62,377 nt of DNA from JAQGLW01 sp035995725 (GCA_035995725.1 DASYKE010000030.1:1-62377); one strand, 5' to 3'; shown: positions 37,154-47,077, counted from the first letter of the stretch. The notes: generated from the letters alone by a model not told the origin. Program-made: numbers and translations.

Positions 37154-38559
37154 AACACAAGGTAAAAAATATTCACTTCGTAGGTATCGGCGGCAGCGGG
37201 ATGAGCGGCATCGCCGAGGTGTTGCTCAATCTGGGCTATATCGTATCCGGATCGGATCTTGGCAGCAATGCAGCGACGCGGCGGTTGCTTAAATTGGGCG
37301 CGAAGATAACTCAGGGTCATGCCCCGCAGAATGTCGACGGTGCCGACGCGATTGTCACTTCTACCGCGGTCAGACCGGATAATCCGGAAGTGATGGCGGC
37401 GCGTGTCAAGCGCATCCCGATCGTGCCGCGCGCGGTAATGCTGGCCGAACTGATGCGTCTCAAGCGAGGTATCGCAATTGCCGGCACCCATGGCAAGACG
37501 ACCACTACCAGCCTGGTGGCAAGCGTATTGGCTCAGGGCGGTCTCGATCCGACTTTTGTCATTGGCGGACGCTTGAACAGCGTCGGTGCCAACGCGAAAC
37601 TGGGTGCGGGAGATTTTATTGTTGCCGAAGCGGATGAATCGGATGCATCATTCCTGAACCTGTCGCCGGTGATCGAGGTGATCACCAATATCGACGCCGA
37701 TCATATGGAGACATACGATCACAGTTTCGCGAAGCTGAAGCAGGCTTTCGTCGAATTTACGCAGCGTCTGCCGTTTTACGGAGTAGCCATGCTGTGTATC
37801 GACGACCCGCATGTACGCGAAATCATGCCGTTTATTTCCAAGCCGATTATCACTTACGGCTTTCATCCGGAAGCCCAAGTGCGTGCAGTCGACGCAAAAG
37901 CGGTCGATAGTCATATGCACTTCACCGTGATTCAGGAAGATTACACGCCGATGGCGGTAAGTCTGAACCAGCCCGGCATGCACAACGTGCAAAACGCATG
38001 TGCTGCGATTGCGATTGCGCGCGAGTTGGGTGTGGCCGATAGCGCGACGCAAAAGGCGCTCGCCGAATTCAACGGCGTCGGACGCCGTTTCACGCGTTAT
38101 GGCGAGATCAAATTGCCGGAGCACGACGGCAAGGCGAGCGGCTCTTTCGCGCTGGTCGATGACTATGGCCATCACCCGGTCGAAACAGCTGCGACGCTGG
38201 CTGCGGCGCGCGGGGCTTATCCGGGGCGGCGGCTGGTGCTGGCATTCCAACCGCACCGCTACACGCGCACCCGCGACTTGTTCGAAGATTTCGTCAAAGT
38301 GCTGTCGAGCGCGGACGCGCTGGTGCTGGCGGAAGTATATGCCGCCGGCGAGCAGCCGATCGTGGCTGCCGACGGACGTACTCTGGCTCATGCATTGCGG
38401 GTCCTGGGCAGGGTCGATCCGATATTTGTGGAAGACATTACGGAAATGAGCGCGACCATCCTCGGCATGGTGAAAGACGGTGACGTGGTCATTACGATGG
38501 GCGCCGGTTCGATCAGTGCCGTGCCGGGGCAACTGGCGCAATTATCAATACAAGATTAA
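37150..38559 (+). CDS. murC: UDP-N-acetylmuramate:L-alanine ligase MurC
   Basis: A 469-residue Mur ligase. The N-terminal UDP-binding motif is HFVGIGGSGMSGIAEVL. The ATP loop is IAGTHGKTTTTSLVASV. EADESDASFL, NIDADHMETY, RRFTRYGEI and the C-terminal DDYGHHPVE / FQPHRYTRT match MurC. It adds the first L-Ala to UDP-MurNAc. Confidence 0.97.
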   Translation: MKHKVKNIHFVGIGGSGMSGIAEVLLNLGYIVSGSDLGSNAATRRLLKLGAKITQGHAPQNVDGADAIVTSTAVRPDNPEVMAARVKRIPIVPRAVMLAELMRLKRGIAIAGTHGKTTTTSLVASVLAQGGLDPTFVIGGRLNSVGANAKLGAGDFIVAEADESDASFLNLSPVIEVITNIDADHMETYDHSFAKLKQAFVEFTQRLPFYGVAMLCIDDPHVREIMPFISKPIITYGFHPEAQVRAVDAKAVDSHMHFTVIQEDYTPMAVSLNQPGMHNVQNACAAIAIARELGVADSATQKALAEFNGVGRRFTRYGEIKLPEHDGKASGSFALVDDYGHHPVETAATLAAARGAYPGRRLVLAFQPHRYTRTRDLFEDFVKVLSSADALVLAEVYAAGEQPIVAADGRTLAHALRVLGRVDPIFVEDITEMSATILGMVKDGDVVITMGAGSISAVPGQLAQLSIQD

Positions 38560-38561
38560 TC

Positions 38562-39536
38562 ATGAACGCAAAGAACATGGCAAAAGAATTTGGCAAAGTC
38601 GGAGTGCTGTTCGGCGGACGCTCCGCCGAGCGTGAAGTATCGTTGATGTCCGGCAGCGGCGTATTGAAAGCCTTGCTAAGCAAGGACATCGATGCGCATG
38701 CGTTCGATCCGGCCGAACGTACGTTGTCGGAGCTGGCCGCTGAAAAATTCGACCGTGTGTTCATCGCGTTGCACGGCCGTTACGGTGAAGACGGCACATT
38801 GCAGGGTGCATTGGAGCAGCTTGGCATTCCGTACACCGGGCCTGGGGTACTGGCGTCTTCGATCGCCATGGACAAGGCGATGACCAAGCGCATCTGGCTT
38901 GCCAGCGGCTTGCCGACGCCGAAGTTCGAGATGCTGACCGCGCAGAGTAATTGGAAAAACGTCGCGGATACGCTGGGTTTGCCGCTGATCGTGAAGCCGG
39001 TGCATGAAGGTTCGACCCTCGGTCTGACCAAGGTTACCAAAGCCGATCAATTGCCCGCAGCCTATGCGCTTGCGGCTAAATTCGATCGCGCAGTAATGGC
39101 CGAAGAATTCATCGCCGGCATGGAACTAACTTGTCCGATACTGGGGTCTGGCGAGACGGCCGGCGCGTTGCCGGTAATTCGCATCATTGCACCCGACGCG
39201 AATTACGATTACCAGAACAAATATTTTTCCAACGATACGCAGTATCTGTGTCCGTGCGGCTTGTCGCCGGAGCAGGAACGCGCAATTCAGGAACTGGTGG
39301 TTGCCAGCTATCGCGCACTTGGATGCCGTGGTTGGAGCCGCGCCGATGTGATGGTGCGTGCATTGGACAATCGGCCATTTTTACTGGAAATAAATACTTC
39401 ACCCGGAATGACCGGGCATTCGCTCGTGCCGATGTCGGCCAAGGTGGCTGGATTTTCTTATGAAGATTTATGCGTGCAGATTTTGAAATCGGCAGCACTG
39501 GACCTGACCCCGTCGAAAGACTGGATACCGAACTGA
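38562..39536 (+). CDS. ddl: D-alanine:D-alanine ligase
   Basis: A 324-residue ATP-grasp ligase, the DdlB-type encoded in the dcw cluster. VGVLFGGRSAEREVSLMSG is the N-terminal signature, followed by LHGRYGEDGTLQG, IVKPVHEGSTLGL and the C-terminal FLLEINTSPGMTGHSLVPMSA. It makes the D-Ala-D-Ala used by MurF. It is 2 nt after murC. Confidence 0.96.
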   Translation: MNAKNMAKEFGKVGVLFGGRSAEREVSLMSGSGVLKALLSKDIDAHAFDPAERTLSELAAEKFDRVFIALHGRYGEDGTLQGALEQLGIPYTGPGVLASSIAMDKAMTKRIWLASGLPTPKFEMLTAQSNWKNVADTLGLPLIVKPVHEGSTLGLTKVTKADQLPAAYALAAKFDRAVMAEEFIAGMELTCPILGSGETAGALPVIRIIAPDANYDYQNKYFSNDTQYLCPCGLSPEQERAIQELVVASYRALGCRGWSRADVMVRALDNRPFLLEINTSPGMTGHSLVPMSAKVAGFSYEDLCVQILKSAALDLTPSKDWIPN

Positions 39537-39554
39537 CTGGACACGATAACGACC

Positions 39555-40322
39555 ATGTGGGACGACGTCAAAATGTTGAACGCAACCTCCAATGCCTTGC
39601 TTGGTTTGCTCGCGCTCGCATTGTTCATGGCAGGCTTGTGGTGGCTTGCGCAACGGCCGATATTTACGCTTAAGGTAATCAGCATCGAAGGAATGCCGGA
39701 GACCCCATTACGCTACGTTAATTCATTGACGGTAAGAGGCACGGCGCTCCCGCGTATCAAGGGCAATTTTTTTACAACCAATCTGGATGCCGCGCGGACA
39801 GCTTTTGAATCGGTGCCGTGGGTGCGCAAGGCAAGCGTTCGGCGCGAATGGCCGAACAAACTGATCGTCACGCTGGAAGAACACGTGCCGCTCGGGACTT
39901 GGGGCGATGATGGCCGTCTGGTTTCAGTCAAAGGCGATTTGTTCACGGCCAATCTGGCCGAGGCTGAAGAAGACGGCCACCTGCGAGAATTTGACGGTCC
40001 GCCCGGAAGTGAAAAGGAAGTGGTTACCCTGTTCAGGGATTTGCAGGAATGGTTCGCGCCGGCCGGCCTGGCGCCGGATTCGGTACGGCTGTCCAGCCGA
40101 TATGCATGGACGGTCGATCTGAGTAACGGTATGACGGTAGAGCTTGGCAGGGAGCAAAGCAGCGCAACGCTGAAGGCGCGAGTGAAGCGGCTGGTGGGAA
40201 TTTATCCGCAACTGGTTGCGCGCCTGCAGGATCGAATTGAAAGTGTCGATATGCGGTATCCGAATGGTTTGGCCCTGAAAGCCGGCCGGTCGGCTGTCGG
40301 ACCCGATATTAAAAAAAAGTAA
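39555..40322 (+). CDS. ftsQ: Cell division protein FtsQ
   Basis: A 255-residue bitopic protein. It has a short cytoplasmic N-terminus, one membrane helix (ALLGLLALALFMAGLWWLAQ), then a POTRA domain (FTLKVISIEGMP to VSVKGDLF; VPWVRKASVRREWPNKLIV is typical) and the FtsQ beta domain. It recruits FtsLB to the divisome. The gene is between ddl and ftsA as usual. Confidence 0.95.
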   Translation: MWDDVKMLNATSNALLGLLALALFMAGLWWLAQRPIFTLKVISIEGMPETPLRYVNSLTVRGTALPRIKGNFFTTNLDAARTAFESVPWVRKASVRREWPNKLIVTLEEHVPLGTWGDDGRLVSVKGDLFTANLAEAEEDGHLREFDGPPGSEKEVVTLFRDLQEWFAPAGLAPDSVRLSSRYAWTVDLSNGMTVELGREQSSATLKARVKRLVGIYPQLVARLQDRIESVDMRYPNGLALKAGRSAVGPDIKKK

Positions 40323-40332
40323 GCGGAGCAAC

Positions 40333-41565
40333 ATGACAAAAGACGCGAAAAATTTGATCGTCGGCCTCGACATCGGTACCTCGAAAGTGGTGGCGGTGGT
40401 GGCCGAAGTAATGCCCAATGGCCGCCATGAGGTGATCGGCCTGGGTCAGCATGACTCCAAGGGGCTGAAGAAAGGAGTGGTCGTCAATATCGAGGCGACG
40501 GTCGAGTCGATACAGCGCGCGCTGGAAGAAGCCGAACTGATGGCCGATTGCAAAATCAGGAATGTCTACGCCGGTATTGCAGGCAGCCATATACGCAGCT
40601 TCAATTCGAGCGGCATGGTTGCGATCAAGGACAAGGAAGTGACTGCAACCGATGTTGCGCGCGTGATCGAGACTGCCAAAGCAGTCAACATTCCGACCGA
40701 CCAGCAATTGTTGCATACGGTGCCGCAGGAATTTATCGTCGATAACCAGGAAGATGTCCGCGAGCCGATCGGCATGAGCGGTATCCGGCTGGAAGTCAAA
40801 GTGCATATCGTCACCGGTGCGGTATCTGCGGTGCAGAACATCGTCAAATGCGTCCGTCGCTGCGGCCTGGAAGTGTCCGATCTGATTTTGCAGCCGATGG
40901 CATCAGCCGATGCAGTACTGACCGAGGATGAAAAGGAATTGGGCGTGGTGTTGATCGATATCGGAGGCGGCACCACCGACGTTGCGATTTTTACCGAAGG
41001 TGCGATTCGCCACACGGCGGTGATCCCGATCGCCGGCGATCAGATTACCAACGATATCGCGATGGCGCTGCGCACTCCAACCTTGGAAGCGGAAGAAATC
41101 AAGTTGCGCTACGGCGTTTCCAAACAGGTGCTGGCCGATCCCAGCGAAACACTCGAAGTGCCCGGCTTGGGAGACCGCGGTCCGCGCACGCTGTCGCGCC
41201 AGGCATTGGCGAGCGTGATCGAACCGCGGGTCGAGGAGCTGTTCGCGCTGGTGCATCAGGTGGTGCGCGAGTCGGGCTACGAAGAGGTGCTGTCCTCCGG
41301 CGTCGTGTTGACAGGCGGCTCGTCGATGATGCCCGGCATGGTGGAACTCGCGGAAGATATCTTCCTCAAGCCGGCTCGTCTGGGCATGCCCGAATACAGC
41401 GGCCAGCTTGCCGATGTGGTGCGCAGCCCGCGCTATGCGACGGTGCTCGGTTTGCTACTGGAAGCAAAAAAACAGTATTTGCGCGGCCACATCGTCACGC
41501 GACAGGAAGGTTCGGTCAAGGCGGTGTGGCAACGGATGAAAGAGTGGTTTCTGGGGAATTTTTAA
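40333..41565 (+). CDS. ftsA: Cell division protein FtsA
   Basis: A 410-residue actin-like ATPase. Phosphate motifs are LIVGLDIGTSKVVAVVAE at the N-terminus, VVLIDIGGGTTDVAIF in the middle and VVLTGGSSMMPGM in the C-terminal half. The amphipathic membrane-targeting helix is the extreme C-terminus (VKAVWQRMKEWFLGNF). It tethers FtsZ filaments to the membrane. Confidence 0.97.
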   Translation: MTKDAKNLIVGLDIGTSKVVAVVAEVMPNGRHEVIGLGQHDSKGLKKGVVVNIEATVESIQRALEEAELMADCKIRNVYAGIAGSHIRSFNSSGMVAIKDKEVTATDVARVIETAKAVNIPTDQQLLHTVPQEFIVDNQEDVREPIGMSGIRLEVKVHIVTGAVSAVQNIVKCVRRCGLEVSDLILQPMASADAVLTEDEKELGVVLIDIGGGTTDVAIFTEGAIRHTAVIPIAGDQITNDIAMALRTPTLEAEEIKLRYGVSKQVLADPSETLEVPGLGDRGPRTLSRQALASVIEPRVEELFALVHQVVRESGYEEVLSSGVVLTGGSSMMPGMVELAEDIFLKPARLGMPEYSGQLADVVRSPRYATVLGLLLEAKKQYLRGHIVTRQEGSVKAVWQRMKEWFLGNF

Positions 41566-41763
41566 CGTATTGCGGGACGGAGCTTATAAGGCGCCGCAGT
41601 GCGCCGAATTATTTCGATCCCTGGAAGGGACCCTGTCCCAACAAGTTAGAAGCGAAATTAGAAGGAAGCATTTATTTTTGTAATCAACCGCAGCTGGCAG
41701 TTGCTAGTCGTCACTCCGTGTGATGCCTATCGACTGCAAACTGCATATTAAAGAGGAGTCATC

Positions 41764-42945
41764 ATGGAAATCGACATGCTCGATAACGCATCAACGGGCA
41801 CCGTGATCAAAGTCGTCGGCGTCGGTGGCGCAGGCGGCAATGCAGTGCAGCACATGATCAACAAAGGCGTGTCAGGCGTCGAATTCATCTGTGCCAACAC
41901 GGATGCGCAAGCGCTCAGGCAGTCGAAGGCGCATAACGTCATTCAGATCGGAGAAACCGGTCTGGGTGCAGGCATGAAACCGGCAGTCGGCCGTCAATTG
42001 GCGGAGGAATCGCGTTCGCGCATCGAAGACGCATTGCGCGGCGCGCACATGGTATTCATCGCCGCCGGCATGGGAGGCGGCACCGGCACCGGCGCTGCGC
42101 CGATCGTCGCGCAAATCGCCAAAGAGCTGGGTGCGCTGACTGTCGCGGTTGTCTCCAAGCCGTTTTCCTACGAAGGCCAGAAGTGCATGGCCATCGCCGA
42201 TGAAGGACTGGAGGCGTTGTCGCAACATGTCGATTCGCTGATTATCATTCTCAACGAAAAACTCGAAGAGATCTATGAAGACGACAGCATGCTCGAATGG
42301 CTGCAGCATGCCGACGACGTGCTCAACAATGCAGTGGCCGGGATTGCCGAAATCATCAATGTACCGGGTCACATCAACGTCGATTTCAACGATGTCAAAA
42401 CCATCATGGGTGAGCAGGGCAAAGCGATGATGGGAACCGCCACCGCATCCGGTGTCGATCGCGCGCGCATCGCGGCCGAGCAGGCGGTCGCATCACCACT
42501 GCTGGACGGTATCGACCTGTCCGGCGCGCGCGGCGTGCTGGTCAACGTCACTGCCAGCCGCGGTTTGAAAGGCAAGGAAATCAAGGAAGTCATGGCGACG
42601 GTACGTGCCTTTGCCGCTCCCGATGCGTCGATCGCACAAGGCATTGCCTATGACGACGAGATGGGTGACGATATTCGTGTCACCGTGGTGGCTACCGGCC
42701 TGGGCCGCGGCCGCAAAGTGCAATTGGTGCAAACCCCGGTGATGCGTACCGGCACGCATAATGAATCGTTGATTGCGAATGCCGGTATGACGCAAGGGAA
42801 CGGTCAGGCGGCGCCGTCATTCCAGGGGTTGAAAGCACCTGCCGTCTGGCGTCGCGAATCGGCATCCGAGACCGTGCGTGCACTGGAAAAAAACGGGATG
42901 GAGACTTATGACATCCCGGCGTTTCTGCGCAAGCAGGCAGACTAA
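41764..42945 (+). CDS. ftsZ: Cell division GTPase FtsZ
   Basis: A 393-residue tubulin homologue. The nucleotide-binding segments are VGVGGAGGNAVQHMI and the tubulin signature GGGTGTGAAP, with the T7 loop VDFNDVKTIM. The conserved C-terminal peptide binding FtsA and ZipA-like partners is YDIPAFLRKQAD. It polymerises into the Z-ring. A 198-nt gap from ftsA contains a GGCGC/GCGCC hairpin near 41590-41606 and may hold a separate ftsZ promoter. Confidence 0.98.
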   Translation: MEIDMLDNASTGTVIKVVGVGGAGGNAVQHMINKGVSGVEFICANTDAQALRQSKAHNVIQIGETGLGAGMKPAVGRQLAEESRSRIEDALRGAHMVFIAAGMGGGTGTGAAPIVAQIAKELGALTVAVVSKPFSYEGQKCMAIADEGLEALSQHVDSLIIILNEKLEEIYEDDSMLEWLQHADDVLNNAVAGIAEIINVPGHINVDFNDVKTIMGEQGKAMMGTATASGVDRARIAAEQAVASPLLDGIDLSGARGVLVNVTASRGLKGKEIKEVMATVRAFAAPDASIAQGIAYDDEMGDDIRVTVVATGLGRGRKVQLVQTPVMRTGTHNESLIANAGMTQGNGQAAPSFQGLKAPAVWRRESASETVRALEKNGMETYDIPAFLRKQAD

Positions 42946-43085
42946 AAATCTGCTGATCTGAAAGCTGTGGGACATTGCCTGCACAATATTCCGGAACGAG
43001 GCATACTGCGGTTTGCACGCCGCAATACGGCGGCGCGGTATTTTTATTTCGTAATATCGGTAAACAACATAAAGGGAATCCCCAC

Positions 43086-43592
43086 ATGACTATCAAGATC
43101 GGCGATCGCCTGCCGGAAGGCAAACTGTCGGAATTTATCGAAACGGCCACCGAAGGATGCGCACTCGGCCCCAACACTTTTAACGTCAGCGACCTGACCA
43201 AAGGCAAGAAGATTGCCATTTTCGGCTTGCCGGGTGCATTTACGCCGACCTGTTCGGCAAAGCACGTTCCGGGCTATGTCAAACATGCTGCCGATCTCAA
43301 GGCCAAAGGTATCGACGAAATCTGGTGCATCTCGGTTAACGATGCATTCGTGATGGGAGCCTGGGGCCGCGATCAGAAGGCCACCGGTATTGTACGCATG
43401 ATGGCCGACGGCAATGCCGCGTACAGCAAAGCGCTCGGGCTGGATGCGGATTTCAGCAAGAACGGCATGGGCACACGTTCGCAACGTTATTCCATGCTGG
43501 TCGACAATGGCGTTGTCAAGCAGTTGAACGTCGAGGCAGCCGGCAAGTTTGAAGTATCGAATGCGGAGACGCTGCTGGCACAGTTGAAATAA
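43086..43592 (+). CDS. Peroxiredoxin, Prx5 (thioredoxin/glutaredoxin-dependent) type
   Basis: A 168-residue peroxiredoxin. The peroxidatic Cys56 is in PGAFTPTCSAKHVPGY, the Prx5 active-site pattern, with Arg in the later RSQRYSMLVDNG. It reduces H2O2 or alkyl hydroperoxides. A Prx gene immediately downstream of ftsZ is common in Burkholderiales, where lpxC normally follows. The ATG at 43086 is preferred over upstream in-frame codons from 42975. Confidence 0.93.
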   Translation: MTIKIGDRLPEGKLSEFIETATEGCALGPNTFNVSDLTKGKKIAIFGLPGAFTPTCSAKHVPGYVKHAADLKAKGIDEIWCISVNDAFVMGAWGRDQKATGIVRMMADGNAAYSKALGLDADFSKNGMGTRSQRYSMLVDNGVVKQLNVEAAGKFEVSNAETLLAQLK

Positions 43593-43628
43593 GTCGGCGG
43601 TTTTGGCGATTTCGGGAGTAATTTAATT

Positions 43629-43662
43629 AAGGCAGGGCTCTTCACCGAGTCCTGCCTTTTTT
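43629..43662 (+). terminator. Rho-independent terminator after the peroxiredoxin gene
   Basis: A 12-bp stem with one G-U pair (43629-43640 with 43646-43657 region), a 6-nt loop and a run of six Ts. It marks the left edge of the accessory cassette. Confidence 0.9.
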
Positions 43663-43915
43663 ATGGGTTAAGCCCAAACTCGACCAATCGCCATATTGTG
43701 GCAATACCGGTATTTGATCAGAGAGACATGGCAAAAGTATGACGGCTTGGCACACTCAAGATGACAGCGCTGCTCCCAGGTGAACTGAAATACGGGATGT
43801 TTTCTGGGCAATGCCACCTTGCGGCAAGAGGCCTGCAAGAGATTTTCTTTGAAATAATGCCCCCGAACAATGAATGTACAGGGGCAGTGTTACGTCCGAT
43901 CAGCAGGGGACTGCG
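43663..43915. other. Intergenic region without recognised features
   Basis: About 250 nt between the peroxiredoxin terminator and the end of the minus-strand hydrolase gene. No gene, strong hairpin or promoter was seen. Confidence 0.5.
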
Positions 43916-44740
43916 CTAAAACTCAAGCTTGTCTCCGGGATTAATTGGGAATACCTTTGTTGAAGAGCTGCCGAGCGCCTTGATGTATTCCGCGGGTGTT
44001 CCTTTCAGTACCGGAGTCGTGCCGTAGTGGATGGGGATCGCAAATTTCGGCTTGATGAAGTCTTTGGTCGCTACCGCCGCCTCCTTTGGATGCATGACAA
44101 AGTGGCCGCCGATCGGTATCAGTACCAAGTCTGGCTTGTAATACTGTCCGATAAACGCCATGTCGCCGAACAGCCCCGTATCGCCCATGTGGTAGATCTT
44201 GAATCCGTTCTCCAGCTCGATAATGTAGCCAACCGGCTCTCCACCGACATGCGTCTCGTCCTTGGAACTGGCCGGATTGCGCCATACCAGCTCGGAACTA
44301 TGCTCTGCATGTATCGCGGTAATTTTGATCTCGGGTCCTATCGGCGTGACGGTCCCTCCCTTACCGAAGCGCTGGGACAGTTCCGGCGGAAGAATGCCGA
44401 GCGTAATCACCGACTGCATCAGACCTGCCGGACCATAGACCGGCGCATTATTCAATTTGGCCAGTGCCGGCGCATCGGCGAAGTGATCGTTGTGCCCGTG
44501 GGTCACCAGAATCAGATCCACCTTCCCAAGCGATTCGATTTTCTTGAATTGATCAGGTGTTTTCGGATTAGTGGTGAGCCAGGGGTCAATCACGATCACC
44601 TTGCCGCCCGGTGTGGTGATTTTGGTTGTCGCTTGTCCGAGCCATTGGACCTGGGTTTTTCCTTGCGCCATGAGCGAAGGCGAGATACCTGCGAGCAAGA
44701 CTGCAAGCAGGATAAAAAATATTCGCTTCAAGTTCGGCAT
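43916..44740 (-). CDS. Metallo-beta-lactamase-fold metal-dependent hydrolase, exported
   Basis: A 274-residue protein with an N-terminal signal peptide (MPNLKRIFFILLAVLLAGIS, cleavage near LMAQG). The hydrolase domain has the metal motif VTHGHNDHFADA, further ligands in HAEHSSELV and HMGDTGLFGD, and GGHFVMHP plus HYGTTPVL. It resembles the UPF0173/UlaG-like subgroup (IDPWLTTNP). The substrate is unknown. An AGGAG Shine-Dalgarno precedes the ATG on the minus strand. It is divergent from the first Bug gene. Confidence 0.88.
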   Translation of the reverse strand: MPNLKRIFFILLAVLLAGISPSLMAQGKTQVQWLGQATTKITTPGGKVIVIDPWLTTNPKTPDQFKKIESLGKVDLILVTHGHNDHFADAPALAKLNNAPVYGPAGLMQSVITLGILPPELSQRFGKGGTVTPIGPEIKITAIHAEHSSELVWRNPASSKDETHVGGEPVGYIIELENGFKIYHMGDTGLFGDMAFIGQYYKPDLVLIPIGGHFVMHPKEAAVATKDFIKPKFAIPIHYGTTPVLKGTPAEYIKALGSSSTKVFPINPGDKLEF

Positions 44741-45219
44741 TGTTTCTCCTTTATTGATTATTAGGTTCGTTCCATGTCGTTGTTACGGATTTTTTCCACG
44801 CATTGCAGTGGTTCTCAGCCCGTGCAACACATGCGCCTCAGACCGCAGAGCGCTTGCTTCAATGACGACCACAATACTTGGTTGCTACAGGCACCATGCT
44901 GATTTGTCGGTGTTAACGTAGTTTTATCAACGCTTACTTTTTGTCAGGGCGGATATATGCTACTCCTTTTGTCATTGCGTCGCGCCAATTTCATTTGTCT
45001 GCAAGATCGCTATCAGTAGCGACGAAGTTGCCGCAGCGCGTTGCGGTTTTGCCAGCCGACAGACCTTACGACAGAAGTTACATAAGCTCCGGATATCGCG
45101 TAGTCTGCCGACGAGCCGTACAGATAAATTCAAATATTCCCTTTCTTGTAGAATAATGGCCCTTGAGAACTTTACTTGGAACTGAGAGTATCAAAATTTT
45201 TACAACGAATGGAGACAGA
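44741..45219. other. Divergent intergenic region, 479 nt
   Basis: This region lies between the minus-strand hydrolase and the plus-strand Bug gene. It holds a small TCGCTA/TAGCGA hairpin near 45008-45022 and a TAGAAT near 45149 that might be a -10 box. No gene is supported. Confidence 0.4.
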
Positions 45220-46200
45220 ATGAAAACTTACATATTGACAGCCTTGACTGCTATAGCCGGATTCTTTTTTGCAGCACCGCTTAGCATTGCACAAACGGAT
45301 GAATCCTGGCCGTCGAAACCAATCACCATGGTTGTTCCATTTCCTCCGGGCGGCGTTGCCGATACCGTTGCGCGTCCGGTGGCAGTGGCTCTGGGACGCG
45401 AATTGAAGCAGAGCGTCATCGTGGAAAACAAGGGCGGCGCAGGCGGGGCTATTGGAATGGCCCAGGTCGCCAAGGCGCAGCCGAACGGATATACGATACT
45501 GATGGCTTTGTCGTCGATTTCGATCATTCCCGAGGCGGACCGGATTACTGGTAAGGAACCGCTTTACCAACTGTCGCAACTAAAACCGATTGCGCGTTTT
45601 ACCGCCGATCCCACGGTGCTGGTGGTGCGCGCCGACAGCCCATGGAAAACGGTCGGTGAATTCGTCGCGGACATGAAAAAAAAGGGAACTTATACCTATA
45701 GCTCGTCAGGCAATTACGGCACGATGCACGTTCCGATGGAAATGCTGAAGGACAAGGCAAATTTCAAGATGCTGCATGTTCCGTATACCGGCGCAGCGCC
45801 TGCCGTGCTTGCGTTGCTGAGCGGACAGGTCGACGCGGTATCGACCGGCCCTGCCAGCGTGCTGCAGCATATCAAGGCGGGAAAAGTGAGGGCGCTGGCG
45901 CATTGGGGCAGCTCGCCTCTCGCTGCGTTGCCGGGCGTACCAAGCCTGAAGGAAGCCGGCTTCCCGGTCGAATTCGCGCAATGGTCGGGACTGTTTGTTC
46001 CGGCGAATACGCCTGATGCGATCGTCGCCAAGTTGCGCGACGCCGCCCGCGTAGCAGCCAATGATCCTGCCGTTCGCCAAACCATATCCAGCGCCGGCAG
46101 TCCGATCCTGTATATGGATACACCCGAATTCCAAGGCTATATCAACTCTGACGCCAAGAAGATGAAGGAAGCCGTCGAGAAAATAGGGAAGGTCGATTAA
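45220..46200 (+). CDS. Bug-family (tripartite tricarboxylate transporter) solute-binding protein
   Basis: A 326-residue periplasmic binding protein. The signal peptide is MKTYILTALTAIAGFFFAAP, cleaved near SIAQ. The mature N-terminus WPSKPITMVVPFPPGGVADT is the classic Bug signature, followed by VENKGGAGGAIG and a C-terminus with VPSLKEAGFPVEF. These proteins bind carboxylates or aromatic acids for TctAB transporters or act as sensors. No TctA or TctB gene is nearby, so it is an orphan. GGAGA lies 7 nt before the ATG. Confidence 0.92.
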   Translation: MKTYILTALTAIAGFFFAAPLSIAQTDESWPSKPITMVVPFPPGGVADTVARPVAVALGRELKQSVIVENKGGAGGAIGMAQVAKAQPNGYTILMALSSISIIPEADRITGKEPLYQLSQLKPIARFTADPTVLVVRADSPWKTVGEFVADMKKKGTYTYSSSGNYGTMHVPMEMLKDKANFKMLHVPYTGAAPAVLALLSGQVDAVSTGPASVLQHIKAGKVRALAHWGSSPLAALPGVPSLKEAGFPVEFAQWSGLFVPANTPDAIVAKLRDAARVAANDPAVRQTISSAGSPILYMDTPEFQGYINSDAKKMKEAVEKIGKVD

Positions 46201-46235
46201 CGGCACTGCCGCAATCGGCTTCATCCGGAGGCATT

Positions 46236-46910
46236 TTATTCGTGGTTGAACAGGTTTTGCCTTACATGCGTTAGATGCGCCGCGATCGCTTCTCTGGCGG
46301 TCGCGGCATCTCTTTCCCTGAAGGCGGCCACCAGTGCCCGATGTTCGCGCTGGTATGCATTCCTGCGTTCAGCCGTCAGGCTTTTTTTCTTCAGCAAGCC
46401 CCATTCGGAGCGTTCACGCACGTCATTGATGAGGTTGAACACGCCGATGACGAAATTGTTGTGAGTGGCTGCCGCGATTGCCTTGTGCAGAGCGCCATCC
46501 CAGCGTTCGAATTGCTCGATGTTGTCGGCTGCTTCGGCATTGATGCAGCATTCTTCCATCGCGGTGAAATCCGATGTGTTGGCATTGCGGATCACAAGAT
46601 CGATGAGTGCCGGTTCGAAAACCAGTCTGGCTTCCATCAACTCCGCCGGACTGATGAAGAGGGCCGGCGAATCGTATGCAGGCAGGTTTTCCGCAACATT
46701 GTGCGCGACAAACGTGCCTCGTCCGACCGCCTGAGTAATCAAGCCCATTTCCTTCATTTGCGTCAGTACCCGCCTTACCGTGGATCGTCCGACCCGATAT
46801 GATTCCATCATCTGGCGTTCTGCTGGCAGGCGTTCACCGGCGCGCCAATGCCCGCTGCGCAGATTGGCGAGCAACGTGTCTTTCAGCAGGTAAGCAGTAT
46901 CGGTAGTCAA
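46236..46910 (-). CDS. GntR-type regulator, FadR (FCD) subfamily
   Basis: A 224-residue regulator. The winged helix-turn-helix is at about residues 8-72 (WRAGERLPAERQMMESYRVG, STVRRVLTQMKEMGLI), and the C-terminal FCD domain (about 90-215) carries EARLVFEPALIDLVI and the metal-binding His residues HKAIAAATHN and REHRALVAAF. It is divergent from the FAH gene and most likely regulates it. The start is a TTG at 46910; no in-frame ATG fits, so the exact N-terminus is uncertain. Confidence 0.9.
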   Translation of the reverse strand: MTTDTAYLLKDTLLANLRSGHWRAGERLPAERQMMESYRVGRSTVRRVLTQMKEMGLITQAVGRGTFVAHNVAENLPAYDSPALFISPAELMEARLVFEPALIDLVIRNANTSDFTAMEECCINAEAADNIEQFERWDGALHKAIAAATHNNFVIGVFNLINDVRERSEWGLLKKKSLTAERRNAYQREHRALVAAFRERDAATAREAIAAHLTHVRQNLFNHE

Positions 46911-47011
46911 GGCAGTCGCGTTATTTAAAAATACTTTCTCATGATAATTGAAATGGAGCGGAATTTGGCCGCTGCCGTACCGGTGACATTGATTGAATTA
47001 TTGTCGCTTAA

Positions 47012-47077
47012 TTGACAGTGTCGCGGCGAACTGCTAAATTGGTTCGTTTAAAGACCAATTTAGACCATTAAACCAAT
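47012..47077 (+). promoter_or_regulatory. Promoter and GntR operator for the catabolic operon
   Basis: A perfect -35 TTGACA (47012-47017) with 17-nt spacing to TAAATT (47035-47040). Overlapping the -10 is a perfect 10-bp inverted repeat CTAAATTGGT / ACCAATTTAG (47034-47043 with 47054-47063). Two more ACCA cores follow at 47064 and 47072. TGGT/ACCA half-sites suit FadR-type GntR regulators, so this is the likely site of the divergent regulator. Confidence 0.75.
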
